A DNA stretch of 64,000 bases, from the NCBI GenBank assembly GCA_037501455.1, contig CM074858.1:83612501-83676500 (forward strand), read 5' to 3'. Numbering within the stretch: the stretch's first letter is position 1; each line of letters opens with the position of its first letter. This DNA is from Lantana camara. Lineage: Eukaryota > Streptophyta > Magnoliopsida > Lamiales > Verbenaceae. A program made the translations under genes and the position numbers. Under the pieces are notes generated by a model. It did no database searches. It was not told where the DNA came from and saw nothing but the letters and a program-made list of their open reading frames with translations. Of this stretch, positions 10,894 through 23,513 are shown one piece after another.

Positions 10894-12075
10894 ACTGTTC
10901 TGCAGTGGAAAAAAACGCAGCAACCAGCACGAAACAAGGAAGAAACAGGCAAGGATCTCACAAGCAAATCAACCAATCACTCATGCAATAAACAAGGCAA
11001 GGAAAAGCAGCAAATGACAGTAAATTTCAGTCCCAAAACGCAGCAGCAGTCCATAATGAGAGGAAGGAGATGTAATAGATCATTTCATGCAATTTCTTCC
11101 AAGTATCATTAATGGTAACTCATTAAATCTTCAACTACCACAAAATATAAGTTCATAAATGAAATAAGGGAGTTAAGATAATCACTTTCAGGCTTTCAAT
11201 AAATCAAAACCACCAAGGATTCAAAGAGATCAAGAAATTGCTTCATAACCTAACTATTCATTCATCTCATCCAAACTCCATGAATGCATGCTTAAAATTA
11301 GGGATGTATGGATCAAAATGGCCACAAATGAATGTATATTACAATCCCTAGCTCACCTCTTGAATTGGTTGAAGGTTGGAAGATATTTGAGCTTGAAATC
11401 TCCAAGGTTGTTAAGGTGGCGAAAATGGAACTGGAATCTGACTTTGGGAGGGGTTTTTCTTTCTTGTCTTGGTTGTGGTACGAAATGGGAGTGGATAAGG
11501 CTGATAGAGGGTTGAGTTAGGGTTCCAAAAAGTCAAACCATGGTTAATTTGGTTAAGTATGGTGAGAGTTATGATTTAAATGGTAAAGTGTGGCAGTTTT
11601 ACGGTCGATTCATTTTTCGGTTGAATTTCGGAGGTCCAAATGGGCTTAGAAAAATATAAAGCTAAGTTCATTAAACCCGAATCGTTGATACGAGTCCATT
11701 GAAGTTGACGGAACTCGATTCCGAGTTCCCGAGCTCAAGATATCACATACGGAACCAAGGGTGCGCTAATTGCCCGTTAGCCCCCGATTTGGTTCCACAA
11801 CTCAAAATAAATTCGTTATCACACCAAACGAGATCAAAAACATGAAAAGAGCATACGGACCAATTCATAACACATAAATCTACAACATACTAAATTTCCA
11901 CGAAATTCCGAATTCAACTCATATAGAAACGGCACACAAACATGTCACACATGCGCATATAGTTTAAGAATTCAATTAAATTAAAAATTCAAATATTTCA
12001 AATATTAATAAAATAAAATAAATTCATTTTAGTGAATTAAAAAATAGAATAAACAATAACCATTTTTAACAAATA

Positions 12076-12106
<31 letters not shown>

Positions 12107-12246
12107 TAATTTAGTAACAATTAAAAACTTAATTACAAATAAATTATAAAATTAAATATATAAAATACTTATAAACAATTAATTCAAGAAAATTGGTAAA
12201 CACACCCGTCATACTAAACGACTGAAAAAAAAACCGGGGCGTTACA

Positions 12247-14235
12247 TAATTAAACCTGATTAGTTGAGATTAGTGATTATTAAGTTTTAATTAACGTTAA
12301 TTAAGCATGATTAATATATAATTAGTGATCATCAGCAATTATTAGTTTTAATTAAGCATGATTAATATGAAATTAGTAAGAATTAGTGATTAATTGATCA
12401 TAATTAGAAGTAATTAATGGTTATTAAGCTTTATTAATGTTGATTAATTATCTTTGAGTCTTGATTAGTGATTCTTGAACTTGGATTAGTAAAGATAAGT
12501 GGTGATTAGCAATTAATTATCTTTCTTTATACCATTTCATCTTGATTAAGGAATAAATTCATTTGAAATCTTTAATTGAACTTAGTTTAAAGTTGATATG
12601 ATCCTTTGAACCTTTCCATAAGGTGGGAACAACATAAACTCTTGGAGTATACATGATCCCCCATGTGTGAATAGTAGGCAAGCGTCAATAGTGATTTTGA
12701 ATAGTGATTTTTGGAATCTTAATTAAAGATTTCCAACTTTGGTTTTCAAATTGGGATCAAAGTTATACTTTGAAATTACGTTTTTCTTTCTTAAAGCTAA
12801 ACTTGGTTTATAATTTAAGGACTTGTAATTAGGATCATAAGTTGGTTAATGCTCATTCGTTTAAGGATAATCTACTTACTTACTTTCTTCCTATGTCTCT
12901 AATGTCACTTATTTGAATTATGTTGCCTCTTGTTGTTATGTGATACGTTACTTGAATTCAATTATGCATTCATGCATTATTAATGTAGTTGGGACTTAGT
13001 TCCTTAGGCTCATAAGTGGCGTATCACTTACAGGAGTTAAGACAGAGACTTGGGATCCTCAGAACTTTGCTTCATACCTATCAACTACCTACCTATCTAT
13101 CTAATACTAGGTGAGGTTAAAATTATTTTTCAACTGAAACCATGAATCCTTATAAATATATGTCAAAGGTTTTTAAAAATAATCCTTTACTATTCAAGGA
13201 ACCTTTCTCTAAAAGAAACTAATGGTATTGAATTACATGTGTATAAGTTAATTGAATCTTTAGCAACCAATTACATGGACTTACATGATGGGTCCGACGG
13301 CTTTGGTTAAGTAGTAGACCAGGAGGCGAGCGCCAATGGCTACTATGGTACCGACCATCACCAAAAACTTGATGATGTGTTAATCGGAGGTTAGTTATCC
13401 CACATCATGGTTGGGAGAGGGGTGAATTCCTCCCACTTACATAGCTAAGTCATCGTGGGGTACCTCCCTGGGCGCGACAACCGGAGTAAAAGATGGCGCA
13501 TGTGTTTGATAAGGGTGTTGGAACTGTAACCGGTTCCAATCCCCTTTTTACGTGTAAATGTTTTTGGGGGTAAGAAGGGGAGAAAGAATTCCTTGCTTGC
13601 AGGCATTAGAAGTATTCAAAGATTGGTTCATACTTTTCAGAAAATATTTCCTAAACCCTTTTCTTTTTATAAAACATGTATGTACCAAAATTAGTAATGT
13701 GTGTGCTTGCATGTACTAAGATTATTATTTTTTAAGTCTTCAAGGGAAAAACCCTTAAGGAATTCAAGTACTTACCTTTAAATTTAAATATGTACCTCAC
13801 TTAGTCCTTTTGACTAACACATCTATCGTTTTTCTGTCCTCATGGTTTCAGGTGTCGTAACCAGACGCTTCCTAGAGGTATCTTGAAGCTTTAGGAAGTC
13901 TTTTTGTTTCAAGTCAGGATTTTGGCTACCTATCGTCATATTATCTTAAATAATGGTTGCCTTAATATTATTTTATGTTAATGATATTCGAACTTTGACC
14001 ATGACTACTGAATTCTGTTGAACTAAGGTGTCCCCTTGATTAAACTTAGTTAATATTTCATTAATATCTTTGATAATAATGGTTGCTTTAATTGTGTGTA
14101 ATTATATGCTAGTTGCATTCATATTTCAAAAAGTTTTAAGTTCTTATGTCTTCCACTGAAATATTATATTATAAGCTCTGACTATTGTTATAAGTATAAT
14201 CCGTTCGCCGAGGTATTTCTTAAGTTTTATGTCTC
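12247..14235 (+). repeat. Divergent Gypsy LTR fragment (same family as 38290-40183)
   Basis: There is no coding content. Landmarks match the LTR in front of element B in order: a cataagttg..ttaa..attcg block (12838-12872 versus about 38590-38612), AGGTGAGG followed by an A/T stretch and aaccatgaa (13110-13150 versus 38983-39022), a GC-rich block (13290-13500), and TTAGTC/GACTAA with a CTTTT loop (13801-13817). The 5' end (TTAATTA-rich, 12247-12500) and the right end near 14235 are not defined. No TSD was recognised. Confidence 0.55.
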
Positions 14236-17200
14236 CTAGTCACTTTGGATTTAACTGCAATTTATTTTAATTGTTGGGGTTGAACTGAAAATAGGACTTG
14301 GGCCTATTTGTAACTTTTTGGAAGTTTTGGACCAAATTGTAATTAGGCGATTTTTGGGTTCGTTTGAACTAATATGAGCTTGGGAATTCGAATTTGAATT
14401 CTGACTTCTCCATTGGATTCATTTTGATGATTCGGATTCAATGGAATTGACCCCGTATTTTTTTGAAGCCGTTTGGATCCCCTACCATTTTAAATCCTAT
14501 CCAACCGGACCGAAAAATTTTGAACCGAACCCTTGGCCCTGAACCATACAGGTTTAGCCTTAAAGGATGAACCCCTCTCATTCTTTCTTCATTTCCATCG
14601 GACAAGAGAGAGCAAGCAAAAAGAAGAAGAAAGCCCTCAACTCTTTCTCAACTTCAAGAGCTCATACCTTCTTCGTTTCTTCATTTTTTCGCGAGCTGAG
14701 GTAAGCTACGAACTCCCCGCGATATGTACTTTAATTCTACCTATGAATCTTCTCTTGTGGTTGTGTGTAAGCATGGTTATGAGCTAGAACATGAATATTA
14801 AGGGTTTAGACTAAAAATGGAGATTATGTGTTCTTGGGTTATTTGGCTGGAATTTTGACTTCATAAATATGTTCTACATGATATATATGTTGTATTAAAT
14901 GCAAGAAACAAGTTGGTAGATGGATTAATTGCAAGATGCCATTAATGAGTTCAAATTTCTTTAAAATGAGCTTTGGAGAATATGGGTTTGATCCTTTTTT
15001 TCTCGAGTTTTAACCATATATATGTGTTCCTTGTATGTTGCTCGTTGTTATGCATGAGTTTTGTGACTTGTTGGGTGTGTTTACGGCCATTTTGGCCTTG
15101 GTTGGCCTTCCCCTATTTTTCTCGCCATTACAGACTGATCTGTATTCTAGTCACAGGCTAAACAGCCGTGTCAGTTTCCTTTGGAAAGTCCAAATGGCCG
15201 TTTCATGCTTTAAAAAAGGGGAAGTCAGCATCATTCGAAACGTCTGTTTGGAATTCCTTCTATAGGTCCAAACGATCATTTTGGGGTGCTCGAGGTTGGG
15301 CAGTAGCTCCGAAAACACCCGTTTGGAGTTTGTTTTTCGGCTCCAAATGGTCGTTTCGAGAGCTTCTGTACTTGTTTGAGTTTTGTTCATTTTCTAATCG
15401 TTTACTTTGCTTCTTAACTGCTTTTATATAAATTATATGTATGATAAGTCGTTACTTTTCACCTTGTAACTTATCGTATGATTTGTTTATGCATGAGACT
15501 TACTTGGAACGTGATTAATTGACTAAATAAGTGTATTTTGAATATTATGTGACTTGCATAACATCTCATGCATATTATACATCGCCATGCGTCGTAATTG
15601 GTTCATGTAGAGTCTAAGTCTTGGCCTTTCGTATTTTCTTTTCAAACGAGGTTGCCGGTGGTGAACCCGAGGCCTAATGTTGTCCACTCTCACTCTCTTT
15701 TCAAGCATAAGGTGAGGTTTAGGATTTTGTATAGTTAAATGACCTAAAGCCTTTATGTGATGTTTTCGAGCATTGCATGCGATTATATATTATATATAAT
15801 TAAATATGTGTTGGATATGATATATTTATGACCTTATGAATCAAGTTCGATTTTGAAAGTTAATTATGAAAGCATGTGTAAGCTATTTTGGAAATTTCTG
15901 TTATGCTCAGTTCTGTAGCGAGTTTAGCCACGAAATATTGGTATCTGTTCTGTATGTTCTGAATGTGGGCCCTAGGAGCTATGGGTAAGGAATCCCCGGG
16001 ACAGTATCGGGCCATCGGGGGTCGTCCTATGCATAGTTTCCACCCAAGGTATCACGTGCGACCACGGCAGCTAGGGAAGGCGTGGTATTTTGATGCCTTC
16101 AGTGTAAAAGCCGGGGACATCATGTTATGGTTAACTACCCCTCGTGGGTTTGTAAAAGTTTGGGATGGTTAGGGCACGTGGCTCTTCCATCAATGGTGTG
16201 GTGCTTAGATATGTTTATGGTTTTTGTTTTGTTATGATATGAGGAGTAAAGATTGGAAGCTCGTACACGCCGAGCATATGATAAAATTTGATATGGGAAT
16301 TATGAATCGAGATAGAGTTTATTACATTGATTTCTATATATGTATCAGTTTGTTTTGAAACGTTTGGTGTATAAAACCTATTCCCTGTTCATGAGTCCAC
16401 TTTTGTTACTGTAATATCCCACGTCGGTTGGGAAGGAGAACGAAGCCCTCCTTCTAAGGTGTGGTGGAAACCTTTCCTCCTAGAAGCGTTTTGAATGAGT
16501 GGGTTATCCACTACTCAGGAACAAACCGTGAGGGTGTTTTGATTTATGGACACCAAAGCGAACAAATCTGGGTACGGGGTCGATCCTGGTATGCATCTGT
16601 TACAGTTGGTATCACGGTCGGTGCCCGGGAGTTGGTGTGCTAGCGAGGACGCTGGTCCCTCCTGAAGGGGGGTGGATGTAACATCCCACATCGGTTGGGA
16701 AGAAGAACGAAGCCCTCCTTATAAGGTATGGTGGAAACCTTTCCTCCCAGACGAGTTTTGAGTGAGTGGATTGTCCACTGCTTTGGAACAAAACAGTGAG
16801 GGTATTCGATTTATGGATACCAAAGAGGACAATATCTGGGTACGAGGTCGATCCTGATATACATATGTTACAGTTACGTGCTATGCTTTATATATGTAGT
16901 GTGCGGGTGTGTGTTAGCCCCCTCACTTAGTCAGTTGACTGACTCCTTGTTTTATCTTTTAGTTGCAGGTACTTTTGGCTTGAGTTAGGCGGAGAAGTGT
17001 GTCTTCCGGCTTGCACTTGTTGGTCTAGGTCTTGTTAGGTTGCATATGCCTACATACATTTTACATTTTGTATAGCTATGTCCTGAATATTTTGGATATT
17101 TTATTTTGTTGAGGTCGTGTGGGCCGTTGTATATTATGTTATTATGATGGATTTATCTTATGCTCCTGTTTTATTGTTGTTGGTTGATTTACTTTGCTTT

Positions 17201-17359
17201 CGGGCACTCTATGTTTGTTGTTGTTAGCTCCGCATAGCCTAGTGAGTGAGTTGGTCTCCCATTCACTTTGATTCGGACTCGGGTGCGGACTTTCCATTTC
17301 GTAACTACATTTGGGTCTTAGTGCGGGGGATGTGGTGACCCTACGTTCGGGGTACTACA
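14236..17359 (+). repeat. Gypsy LTR fragment, plus strand, containing a TRIM
   Basis: It ends in ..GGGGTACTACA at 17359, followed by agatt. Its early part (14280-14480) resembles the start region of the 3' LTR of element B (42500-42700; 'aattgtaatta', then a gaattcg-type block). A GAG/CTGAG/GTAAGC donor-like site lies at 14700/14701, inverted repeats (for example TTTGGA/TCCAAA, 15180-15194) at 15165-15360, and AGTCAG/CTGACT with a 4-base loop at 16929-16944. No TG start or left TSD is visible, so it is probably truncated near 14236. Confidence 0.65.
16410..16872 (+). mobile_element. TRIM (miniature LTR retrotransposon), complete
   Basis: Two direct repeats of 195-196 bp (16410-16604 and 16677-16872) both start TGTAA(T/C)ATCCCAC and end TGTTACA. 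The 72-bp interior begins with a degenerate iMet primer site (TGGTATCACGG at 16607) and ends in a purine tract (GAAGGGGGG.., 16665-16672). It is flanked on both sides by the 5-base target duplication gttac (16405-16409, 16873-16877). It has no coding capacity and therefore depends on another element's enzymes. The LTR text (..CATCGGTTGGGAAG..) is of a type widely seen as TRIMs in dicots. The two LTRs differ at many positions, so it is not young. Confidence 0.92.
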
Positions 17360-17770
17360 AGATTAGATTTAGGCGGTGAGGTTTTTTTTCTTTTCATAAA
17401 CCAGCCTTCTCCTCCAATTGTAAGTCGAGGTACCCCCAACCAACCACTTGATAACTTAGGGGCAATATGCCCTGGTACCAACGACCTCACTCTATACCAA
17501 TGCCCTGGTACTAAATCAAATTAAAATTAAACACAGACATTAAGAAACAACAAAAATCTATTTAGACTTCTCACATATATTTGAGCACATCTATTTTAAT
17601 TAAGCCAGTGTTTTAAAAAAATTAACGAATATAAAATTAACGCAGTCATATTTAAATATATTTAAATAACATAATTAAAATTGATGCATGTATTATTTTA
17701 GGTATAATATATCCGATTAAATTTCTAGATGTATCACAATATTTTGGTTTAAAATTTTGGGGGTGTTACA
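17360..17770 (-). repeat. LTR 5'-end fragment, minus strand
   Basis: On the minus strand it starts at 17770 with TGTAACACCCCC, the usual opening of the Gypsy LTRs here, followed by AT-rich sequence. It is cut at 17360 by the end of the plus-strand LTR. No coding content is seen. Confidence 0.55.
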
Positions 17771-17986
17771 AGTACGGACCCAGTTTTCGGTGGCCTCGTG
17801 CCTTTTCCACTCCGCAAAGGCTGCCAGAGCATCGCCTTTCATCTCGGGACCGATGGTCGAAACAACTTCCTCTACCTTCCCCTCATGGGAATCTCCAAAA
17901 ATGACTTGGAGGGTCATACTTTGGGGGTTTCAAGTCTGCTCATTACGAGGGTTTAGGACTTGCTCTTTGCTATTGGAGTTACCCAT
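17771..17986 (-). pseudogene. Unassigned coding remnant, possibly gag N-terminus
   Basis: On the minus strand from an ATG at 17986 (MGNSNS..), with one in-frame stop near 17917, an acidic/hydrophilic stretch of about 60 codons can be read, including GDALAAFAEWKRHEATENW, before the frame is cut at 17771 by another LTR. It lies just downstream of leader-like sequence that continues at 17987-18167 and 21156-21384, a position typical of a retrotransposon gag start. I do not recognise the family with certainty; a Tat-like Gypsy gag is one possibility. Confidence 0.35.
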
Positions 17987-18167
17987 TTCTTCTTTCTCTC
18001 TAATGTAGGAATCCGATATTTTTTGATTTTATGGGTTTGAAAGGAAGTGTTTTCCAAGTTAGAACTAGAAATCCTAAACTGGGGTTAGATTGCAGTGTAA
18101 AACGAAGTTAGTTTATACCTAAAAGAAAGTTTGGAAGCTTGAAGAAATCACTCGGAAGCACATTCCT
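17987..18167 (-). other. Non-coding leader or LTR of a minus-strand element, left part
   Basis: Continuous with 21156-21384 once the solo LTR at 18168-21155 is removed, and with 25257 onward once the Mutator-like element is removed. No genes are seen in it. Confidence 0.4.
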
Positions 18168-21155
18168 TGTAACGCCCGAGCGCGAGACGTCACATCCCCC
18201 GCACCATGACCCGACCCGTATATGAAATGGATTTCCATACACGTGCCAAATCATAGCGAACGGAGACATACACACTCGCTAAGCCAGGCGGGACTAACCT
18301 ATCACTTAAACCCCAACAACAACAACAACAATCAGAGTAACAGAAAAGCGGAAGTAATAATTCATATACCATATACTGAGCTATACGCTCTAGATACCAT
18401 CATGTATTCCATATATTGAGCAATATGCTCTAAGTACCACCATTTAAGTTCGAGTAAGCTCAGTAATTCTAATACGAACATGTACGCTCGGAATACATAT
18501 ACAATAACCAAAAAGATCATAAAAAGTAAGCGTATGAGTGTAAAGAAAGAAAGGCTAGACACTATGCAAGACTCTCTCAGACTTGTATCCCGCCTAGCAT
18601 CCCTTCCTGCAAAAAGAAACTGAAACAACTCCGTGCTCAGTCTTAGACAGACTGGTGGGTATAAAAACAGGCATAATATCATAATATGGTGGAATTTAAA
18701 CACAAACATGCAAGCTATAATCCTTATTCGAGGTTTAGAAGCATTTTTCCCAAGTGGGAAAATAAAATACAACGAATAGGATTATAACAATTCATTTCAT
18801 TCATTAGGTCGTTTGTGGCCCGGCGAGGGGGCGTGCATTATCTCCAACCAACATCTCGTGTAATTCGTTAATCATTCATTCATTCATTCGTTCATGCATT
18901 CATTCTTTCGTGCACATTCATTCGATCATTCATTCGATCATTCATATACTCCTTCTTCCTCCGGTTAGGGACGGGTTTGCAAGGCCCGAACCCTCATTCA
19001 TTGGTGCTAGAGGGGTACATAAATCCCCAAAAGCGCGGGTCCCCCTTCTTTCACTAATCTCCTAGTGAAGTCTAGGTTACCGAAATTGATGGAACTAGTA
19101 TATGTGGATTCCCGTCAGCCCAAGCTTCCCCGGTTCACCAATACACTAAGTCCCGGGCCCCCATTCATTGTGAACATTCATTTCTCGCCAAAACTATTGG
19201 TAGGATATTCAAATTAAGGGCTTAACATTGAAAACATTAATTCGTTGGAAAACTCGATATAGATATATATATATCTTTGGCCAAAATCTTGCACATTGGG
19301 TATTTTGGGGTCATATCTTTAACTAATAGAAGAAAAACCCACTTGGTAGACCAAAGAGCTCGACAAAGCCCTCACTGCTCAACCCCGTCTCCCACTGGGT
19401 CAATATCTGTGTGGCAAAGGTAGTGTGAGACTCAATTATGACCACATTTGACGCTCGACAATGAAATGACATGCTATGGAATGGTTGAAACATAAGAGCA
19501 TGTCCAATCATGATCATGAAAACCGTGGAATTCAATTAAACACGTAATTCACCAAGTTTCATTCAATATACGGTAAAACCGTATTCATTCCCGTTCATAG
19601 CGTTCATAGCTTTCATACTTTTCATTCTTGCATTCATATAGTCCTTGAGGTCATATATCAATCATAATTCAAAGTTTAAATAAGTTCACGTTGCATATAA
19701 TTCACGAATACGAACCATAAACGCAATACAAGCAATAAAAGAGTTCCCCCAAAGCTGCCATTTCAAATGACATGGCCGTGTTGAGTTTTCAAAGGAAATG
19801 GACACGGCCGTGTCCGAGGTTTAAAAATCAAATTTTCCAAGTCGAGGGCTTGACACGGCCGTGTTGAGTTTTCAAAGCATTTGGACACGGCCGTGTCCGA
19901 TTTTCTGAAAATAATTTTCCAAAGTCGAGAGCCCAACACGGCCATGTCCATTTTCAGTTCAAAGCTGACACGGCCGTGTCAGCTCGTCGTCTTCAAAGAA
20001 AAAACAGAGCAAAAGCTCTGTTTCGCGAGGGAAAAGCTTTGGAGAAGCAGGGTAGCAACAAGGAAGCTCTTAGGTACACTTAGACAAGAATTCAATCCAT
20101 ATAATTCATATATAACATGTAACCCAAGCTAAAACACAAGAATACATGCTCAAAATTGGCCAAATCATCATCAATTCTCATGATCATCAAACATGGAACT
20201 TCAAGCTCCTTCAATGGCAATTCATGCTATAATCCACCAACATGAAATTTAAAGATATAGCAATGGTAAGGAAGCTTCAAGCAATAATTTCCATGCATCA
20301 ACTCTCACTTTAAACCATTAAAATCCCAAATTCAAGATCAGGCCCCAATTCATGCTCATATTCAAACAACATGAATCTTTCTCTCATACCAAGCTATCCA
20401 TAGATGAAAAGATAGAGAAGGAGATGGAGAATACAAATCATCAATTACCTTGAAAAGAGATGGAGGATTGATTGATCTTGAGCTCAAAGTTTGGTTGATC
20501 AAAAGGAGGGTTTCTTGGAGCTTTTCCCTTGTCTCTTGAGATGAAGAATTGATCGATCAAAAAAATGGAAGCACAAGGAAGCAAATGCTGATATTTAGTA
20601 AGGATACGGGTCGGTCCAAGTCCGGTTTGTTTAAGAAACGGTTCAAACAAGTTATAAAGTCGAGGCTATAGAAAGGTTCGTTGTCGAAGGTTCAAACAAT
20701 ATCGAAAAGATACAAGGTCAAGTTTAAAGGATAGGTATCGTCGAAACAAGTTCAACGCCGTTTACGGATCTCGGTTTCGAGGTCCGGAGCTCAAGATATC
20801 CTGAAAACCGTTCAGGGTTACCTATTATACAAATAGGTCCCTAAACTTTCAAAAAGTGGCAATTAAGCCCAAACTCAATTTCCAATTGAGTCCAAAACAT
20901 TCAAATAAGTTACAATCAAGCCCACGGATTACACGAAACAAGTAATTCCATTTAATTAACACCGAATTCACGAAATTCACATTCTCACAATTTCATTCAT
21001 ATATTCATAGCTCACATTGACATTCATATGGAATTTAAACAAATAAATCAAATTAGAAACGAATTCAATTAATAATTCAAAATATAAAGTCATATAATTA
21101 AATGTAAATGCGCACGTAACACTTACCTGCACGTGTGAAAGCACGGGGCGTTACA
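18168..21155 (-). mobile_element. Solo Gypsy LTR, minus strand, 2988 bp
   Basis: On the minus strand it begins TGTAACGCCCCG at 21155 and ends GGGCGTTACA at 18168. The flanks are ttcct (18163-18167) and ctcct (21156-21160), a 5-base target duplication with one mismatch. No internal region is present, so this is the product of LTR-LTR recombination. It carries the donor-like site (GT at 20448), a palindrome cluster (19769-19983), the GC-rich block (18960-19190) and the stem-loop AGTCT/AGACT (18639-18653). Confidence 0.88.
19769..19983. promoter_or_regulatory. Palindrome cluster, six ACACGGCCGTGT-type sites
   Basis: Perfect palindromes: GGACACGGCCGTGTCC at 19800-19815 and again at 19883-19898, and GCTGACACGG/CCGTGTCAGC at 19964-19983. 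Imperfect ones lie at 19769, 19852 and about 19935. The first two pairs sit in a larger duplication of about 83 bases (shared 'cggccgtgttgagttttcaaa'-type text). It is located about 465-680 bases downstream of the donor-like site. Confidence 0.75.
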
Positions 21156-21384
21156 CTCCTTGCTGGAAATCCACACTCACTGTCCCTCGGAAACTCACAG
21201 AACTTTGGAGATTAGAAAATGTAAAGTGTTGACTGAAAGGGACTTCTCCTACTTATAGGGAGCGTTAGTGAGGCACAAGCGTGGTTTCTAAAAAGGCATA
21301 ATAATCACGCCTAAAATCTCATACCAATCTAGTGAAACGTCGTACACGTTTGCCCGTTGTTTCCTCAATTCTTGTTAAACCCTA
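21156..21384 (-). other. Non-coding leader or LTR of the minus-strand element, middle part
   Basis: Resumes the sequence interrupted by the solo LTR and is interrupted in turn at 21394 by the Mutator-like element. No gene is seen. Confidence 0.4.
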
Positions 21385-21941
21385 AAGATTGTACGGAGAA
21401 TTAATGAACAATCCCTCATAAGGCAAAACATTTATCCTAAACCCCCTAACTCGGAAAATAGCTATATTAGATCTCTATTGTCCTTTCTATTTTTTGTAAA
21501 CCCCCCAAATCTTGTAAAAGTACCATAATGCCCTTAATAAAATGAAGAAGGACACAAATATCCATTGTTTTCTTCCCACGTCTGATGTTTTTTCTTCACA
21601 GTAAACTCATCAGCCCTGAATTTTTTCCGACTACTCGTTTTCAACAACCCATTTTCGATGACACATTTCCAAAACCCATTTCCGGTGACTCATTTCCGAA
21701 ACCCATTTCCCGCGACTCTTTTCTGAAACCCATTTCCGGTGAGAAATAGGAAAAATTAACAGTGGCGATTTTTATTCTGGCTAGATTATTGTATCTACAA
21801 AAACTGCCTGTCGACGTTCTAAACGTTATTTTATAATTTGTCGATTTATTTTTCTTTAACTAGACAAACAAACCTTTCAATAACTAATAAAACGAATAAT
21901 TACACCACAAACTTAATAGATTGTGATGCATTCCCGATGGG

Positions 21942-22160
21942 GTGCCTGAATTAAATAAAAAGCTATCTACACTCTTTCCCGTAGTTTCACCGCCCAAAAT
22001 TGCAGAGGTGAAGATGAAGGGGTGCGACGATAGGTTTCCCAGCCCAATAACCTTTGTTAATATCTTGCCCTATACGTTGAAATTCTACACATTTTTACCC
22101 CCATTTCATCACCTCCAAAGAGTCCTTCTTCTCTTTCTCTCCCAGGTCTTGAATCCTTGA
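21942..22160 (+). other. Open frame without recognisable product
   Basis: A 72-codon frame immediately upstream of the Myb/SANT-like pseudogene. Its C-terminal half is very hydrophobic (LLLFLSQVLNP) and its N-terminal half has no motif I know. It could be 5' untranslated sequence of the downstream gene. Confidence 0.2.
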
Positions 22161-22171
22161 TAAACAAAGTT

Positions 22172-22817
22172 ATGAATTACCCTCCAACACCCGTTAATAG
22201 CGAGGGCGAAGCCTACATGGTTGAATGTCTTTGGTTATATGCCGCAGACAACAAAATCGATCGGCTAGAAAGCTTCGAGAAAGCGCTATTTCTAGTGTCG
22301 TTTGATTTGTCAGGGCGATTCCAACTAGAATACTAGCCTCGGGATGTTATAGAGGCGGTGAAACGACTGCGGATAGTATTTTACAACTTTCGTAGATTCT
22401 TGGGGTGTCCTGGAGTTAAATGGGTAATGATGGTGTTCATGCCCAAATTGATACCCATATATACTTTCGAGGGAATAGCCATGCTGTAAGTCGAATTCAT
22501 ATTCAATCCTTTTTTTTGTAATTTTTGTTCATTATTTAATGTTCAATTTTACATAGGTCATTCGTCGGGATTCCATGGTCAGGGCACATGGATGCCCTTA
22601 TTACGACGATCTTAGGTTTATCTTCAAAGTGCGGCGGGAACACCTTTTGGAGGGTGAAGAAGAGCACCTCCACGCATACAACATTGATGGTAGGGACTCG
22701 GACCTTGAGTCCTTTAACAGCACGGATTACCCCGGATATGAAAACTCTAAGGAGAATGTTAATTCCAACATCCCACAGGATGATCCGGATGAGGTTAATC
22801 AGTTTCCTCCCCTATAA
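22172..22817 (+). pseudogene. Myb/SANT-like DNA-binding protein, broken, two exons
   Basis: Exon 1 runs from ATG 22172 to 22495, then a 61-base intron with GTAAGT donor (22496) and ACATAG acceptor (22556), then exon 2 to the stop at 22817. Exon 1 carries VKRLRIVFYNFRRFLGCPGV followed by KW, the helix pattern of plant Myb/SANT-like (trihelix-related) domains. Exon 2 begins VIRRDSMVRAHGCPYYDDLR, the typical closing part of that domain, followed by an acidic tail of about 55 residues. Two lesions are visible: an in-frame TAG at 22334-22336, and a needed frame change between the Trp codon and the donor. Such proteins occur as host genes and as accessory proteins of PIF/Harbinger elements. Here it lies inside a Mutator-like element and may be a captured gene. 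Confidence 0.5.
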
Positions 22818-23227
22818 TATAGACAACGCTTCTCTAAAATTTGTTGTTTGTAGATTGTTTAAAGTTTAAATATTACTGTTAGTTTGATTGTAATGTATAT
22901 TACTGGTTCTGTAATGAAATGTTTATTGTTGGTTGTAATGAATTTCTTACAGAGCACTATGTAATGTTTATTGTTGTTTGATTATAGTATATCCTGCAGG
23001 GCATCATGAAAAGTTTGTTTTAATTGGAAGAATAAGAGTTAGTTTGATAAACTGATGAAATATATGATAGTTATAAATGAAAACAGATAAACTGATAAAC
23101 TGATGAAATATATGACAGTTGGTATATCCTGTGAGTAAACAGATTGTTGAGTAATGGTGTGGTCATCTGAAACTAATTCTGCAATTTGTCGAGTAAATAA
23201 TAATATGGGGGTTAAGTAAATTGGTAT

Positions 23228-23512
23228 TTCAGTCCTTCCATTTCATTTTATGATGATATTTAGTGGAAAAACATGGAAACTAATATGTTTGTTCTCATAA
23301 TATGTAAACTTTCAGTCCTTCCATATCATTTTATGATGATATTTAGTGAAAAAAACATGGTAACTAATATGTTTGTTCTCATAATATGTAAACCTTCAGT
23401 CCTTCCATATCGTTTTATGATGATATTTAGTGAAAAAACATGGTAACTAATATGTTTGTTCTCATAATATGTAAACCTTCAGTCCTTCCATATCGTTTTA
23501 TGATGATACTTA
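23228..23512. repeat. Tandem repeat, 83-84 bp unit, about 3.4 copies
   Basis: The unit contains CTAATATGTTTGTTCTCATA and CAGTCCTTCCATATC. Phase markers (TAATATGTTTG) lie at 23281, 23365 and 23448. Later copies are more alike than the first, as expected for stepwise duplication. Confidence 0.9.
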
Positions 23513-23513
23513 A

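Larger units (their letters stand above)
10041..12246 (-). repeat. Gypsy LTR fragment, minus strand, broken by element A
   Basis: Read on the minus strand it starts at 12246 with TGTAACGCCCCGG and runs through blocks also present in LTR A: the cttgagctcgggaactcgg-type block (11700-11790 here), the GAGCTC/donor segment (donor-like GT at 11356) and a palindrome cluster (10766-10893). It stops abruptly at 10041 where element A ends, so A probably inserted into it and the rest lies left of the window. Sequence similarity to LTR A is only partial, so it is a related older family. Confidence 0.78.

Noticed and set aside
16607..16640. Cassandra-type TRIM with 5S rRNA-like LTR
   Set aside because: No 5S promoter-like boxes were recognised in the 195-bp LTRs.
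14236..17359. Complete solo LTR
   Set aside because: No TG start and no matching left copy of the flank agatt could be found, so only a fragment is claimed.
18362..18772. 136-codon minus-strand frame
   Set aside because: Lies within the solo LTR 18168-21155; hydrophobic but without domain, and not conserved in related LTRs.
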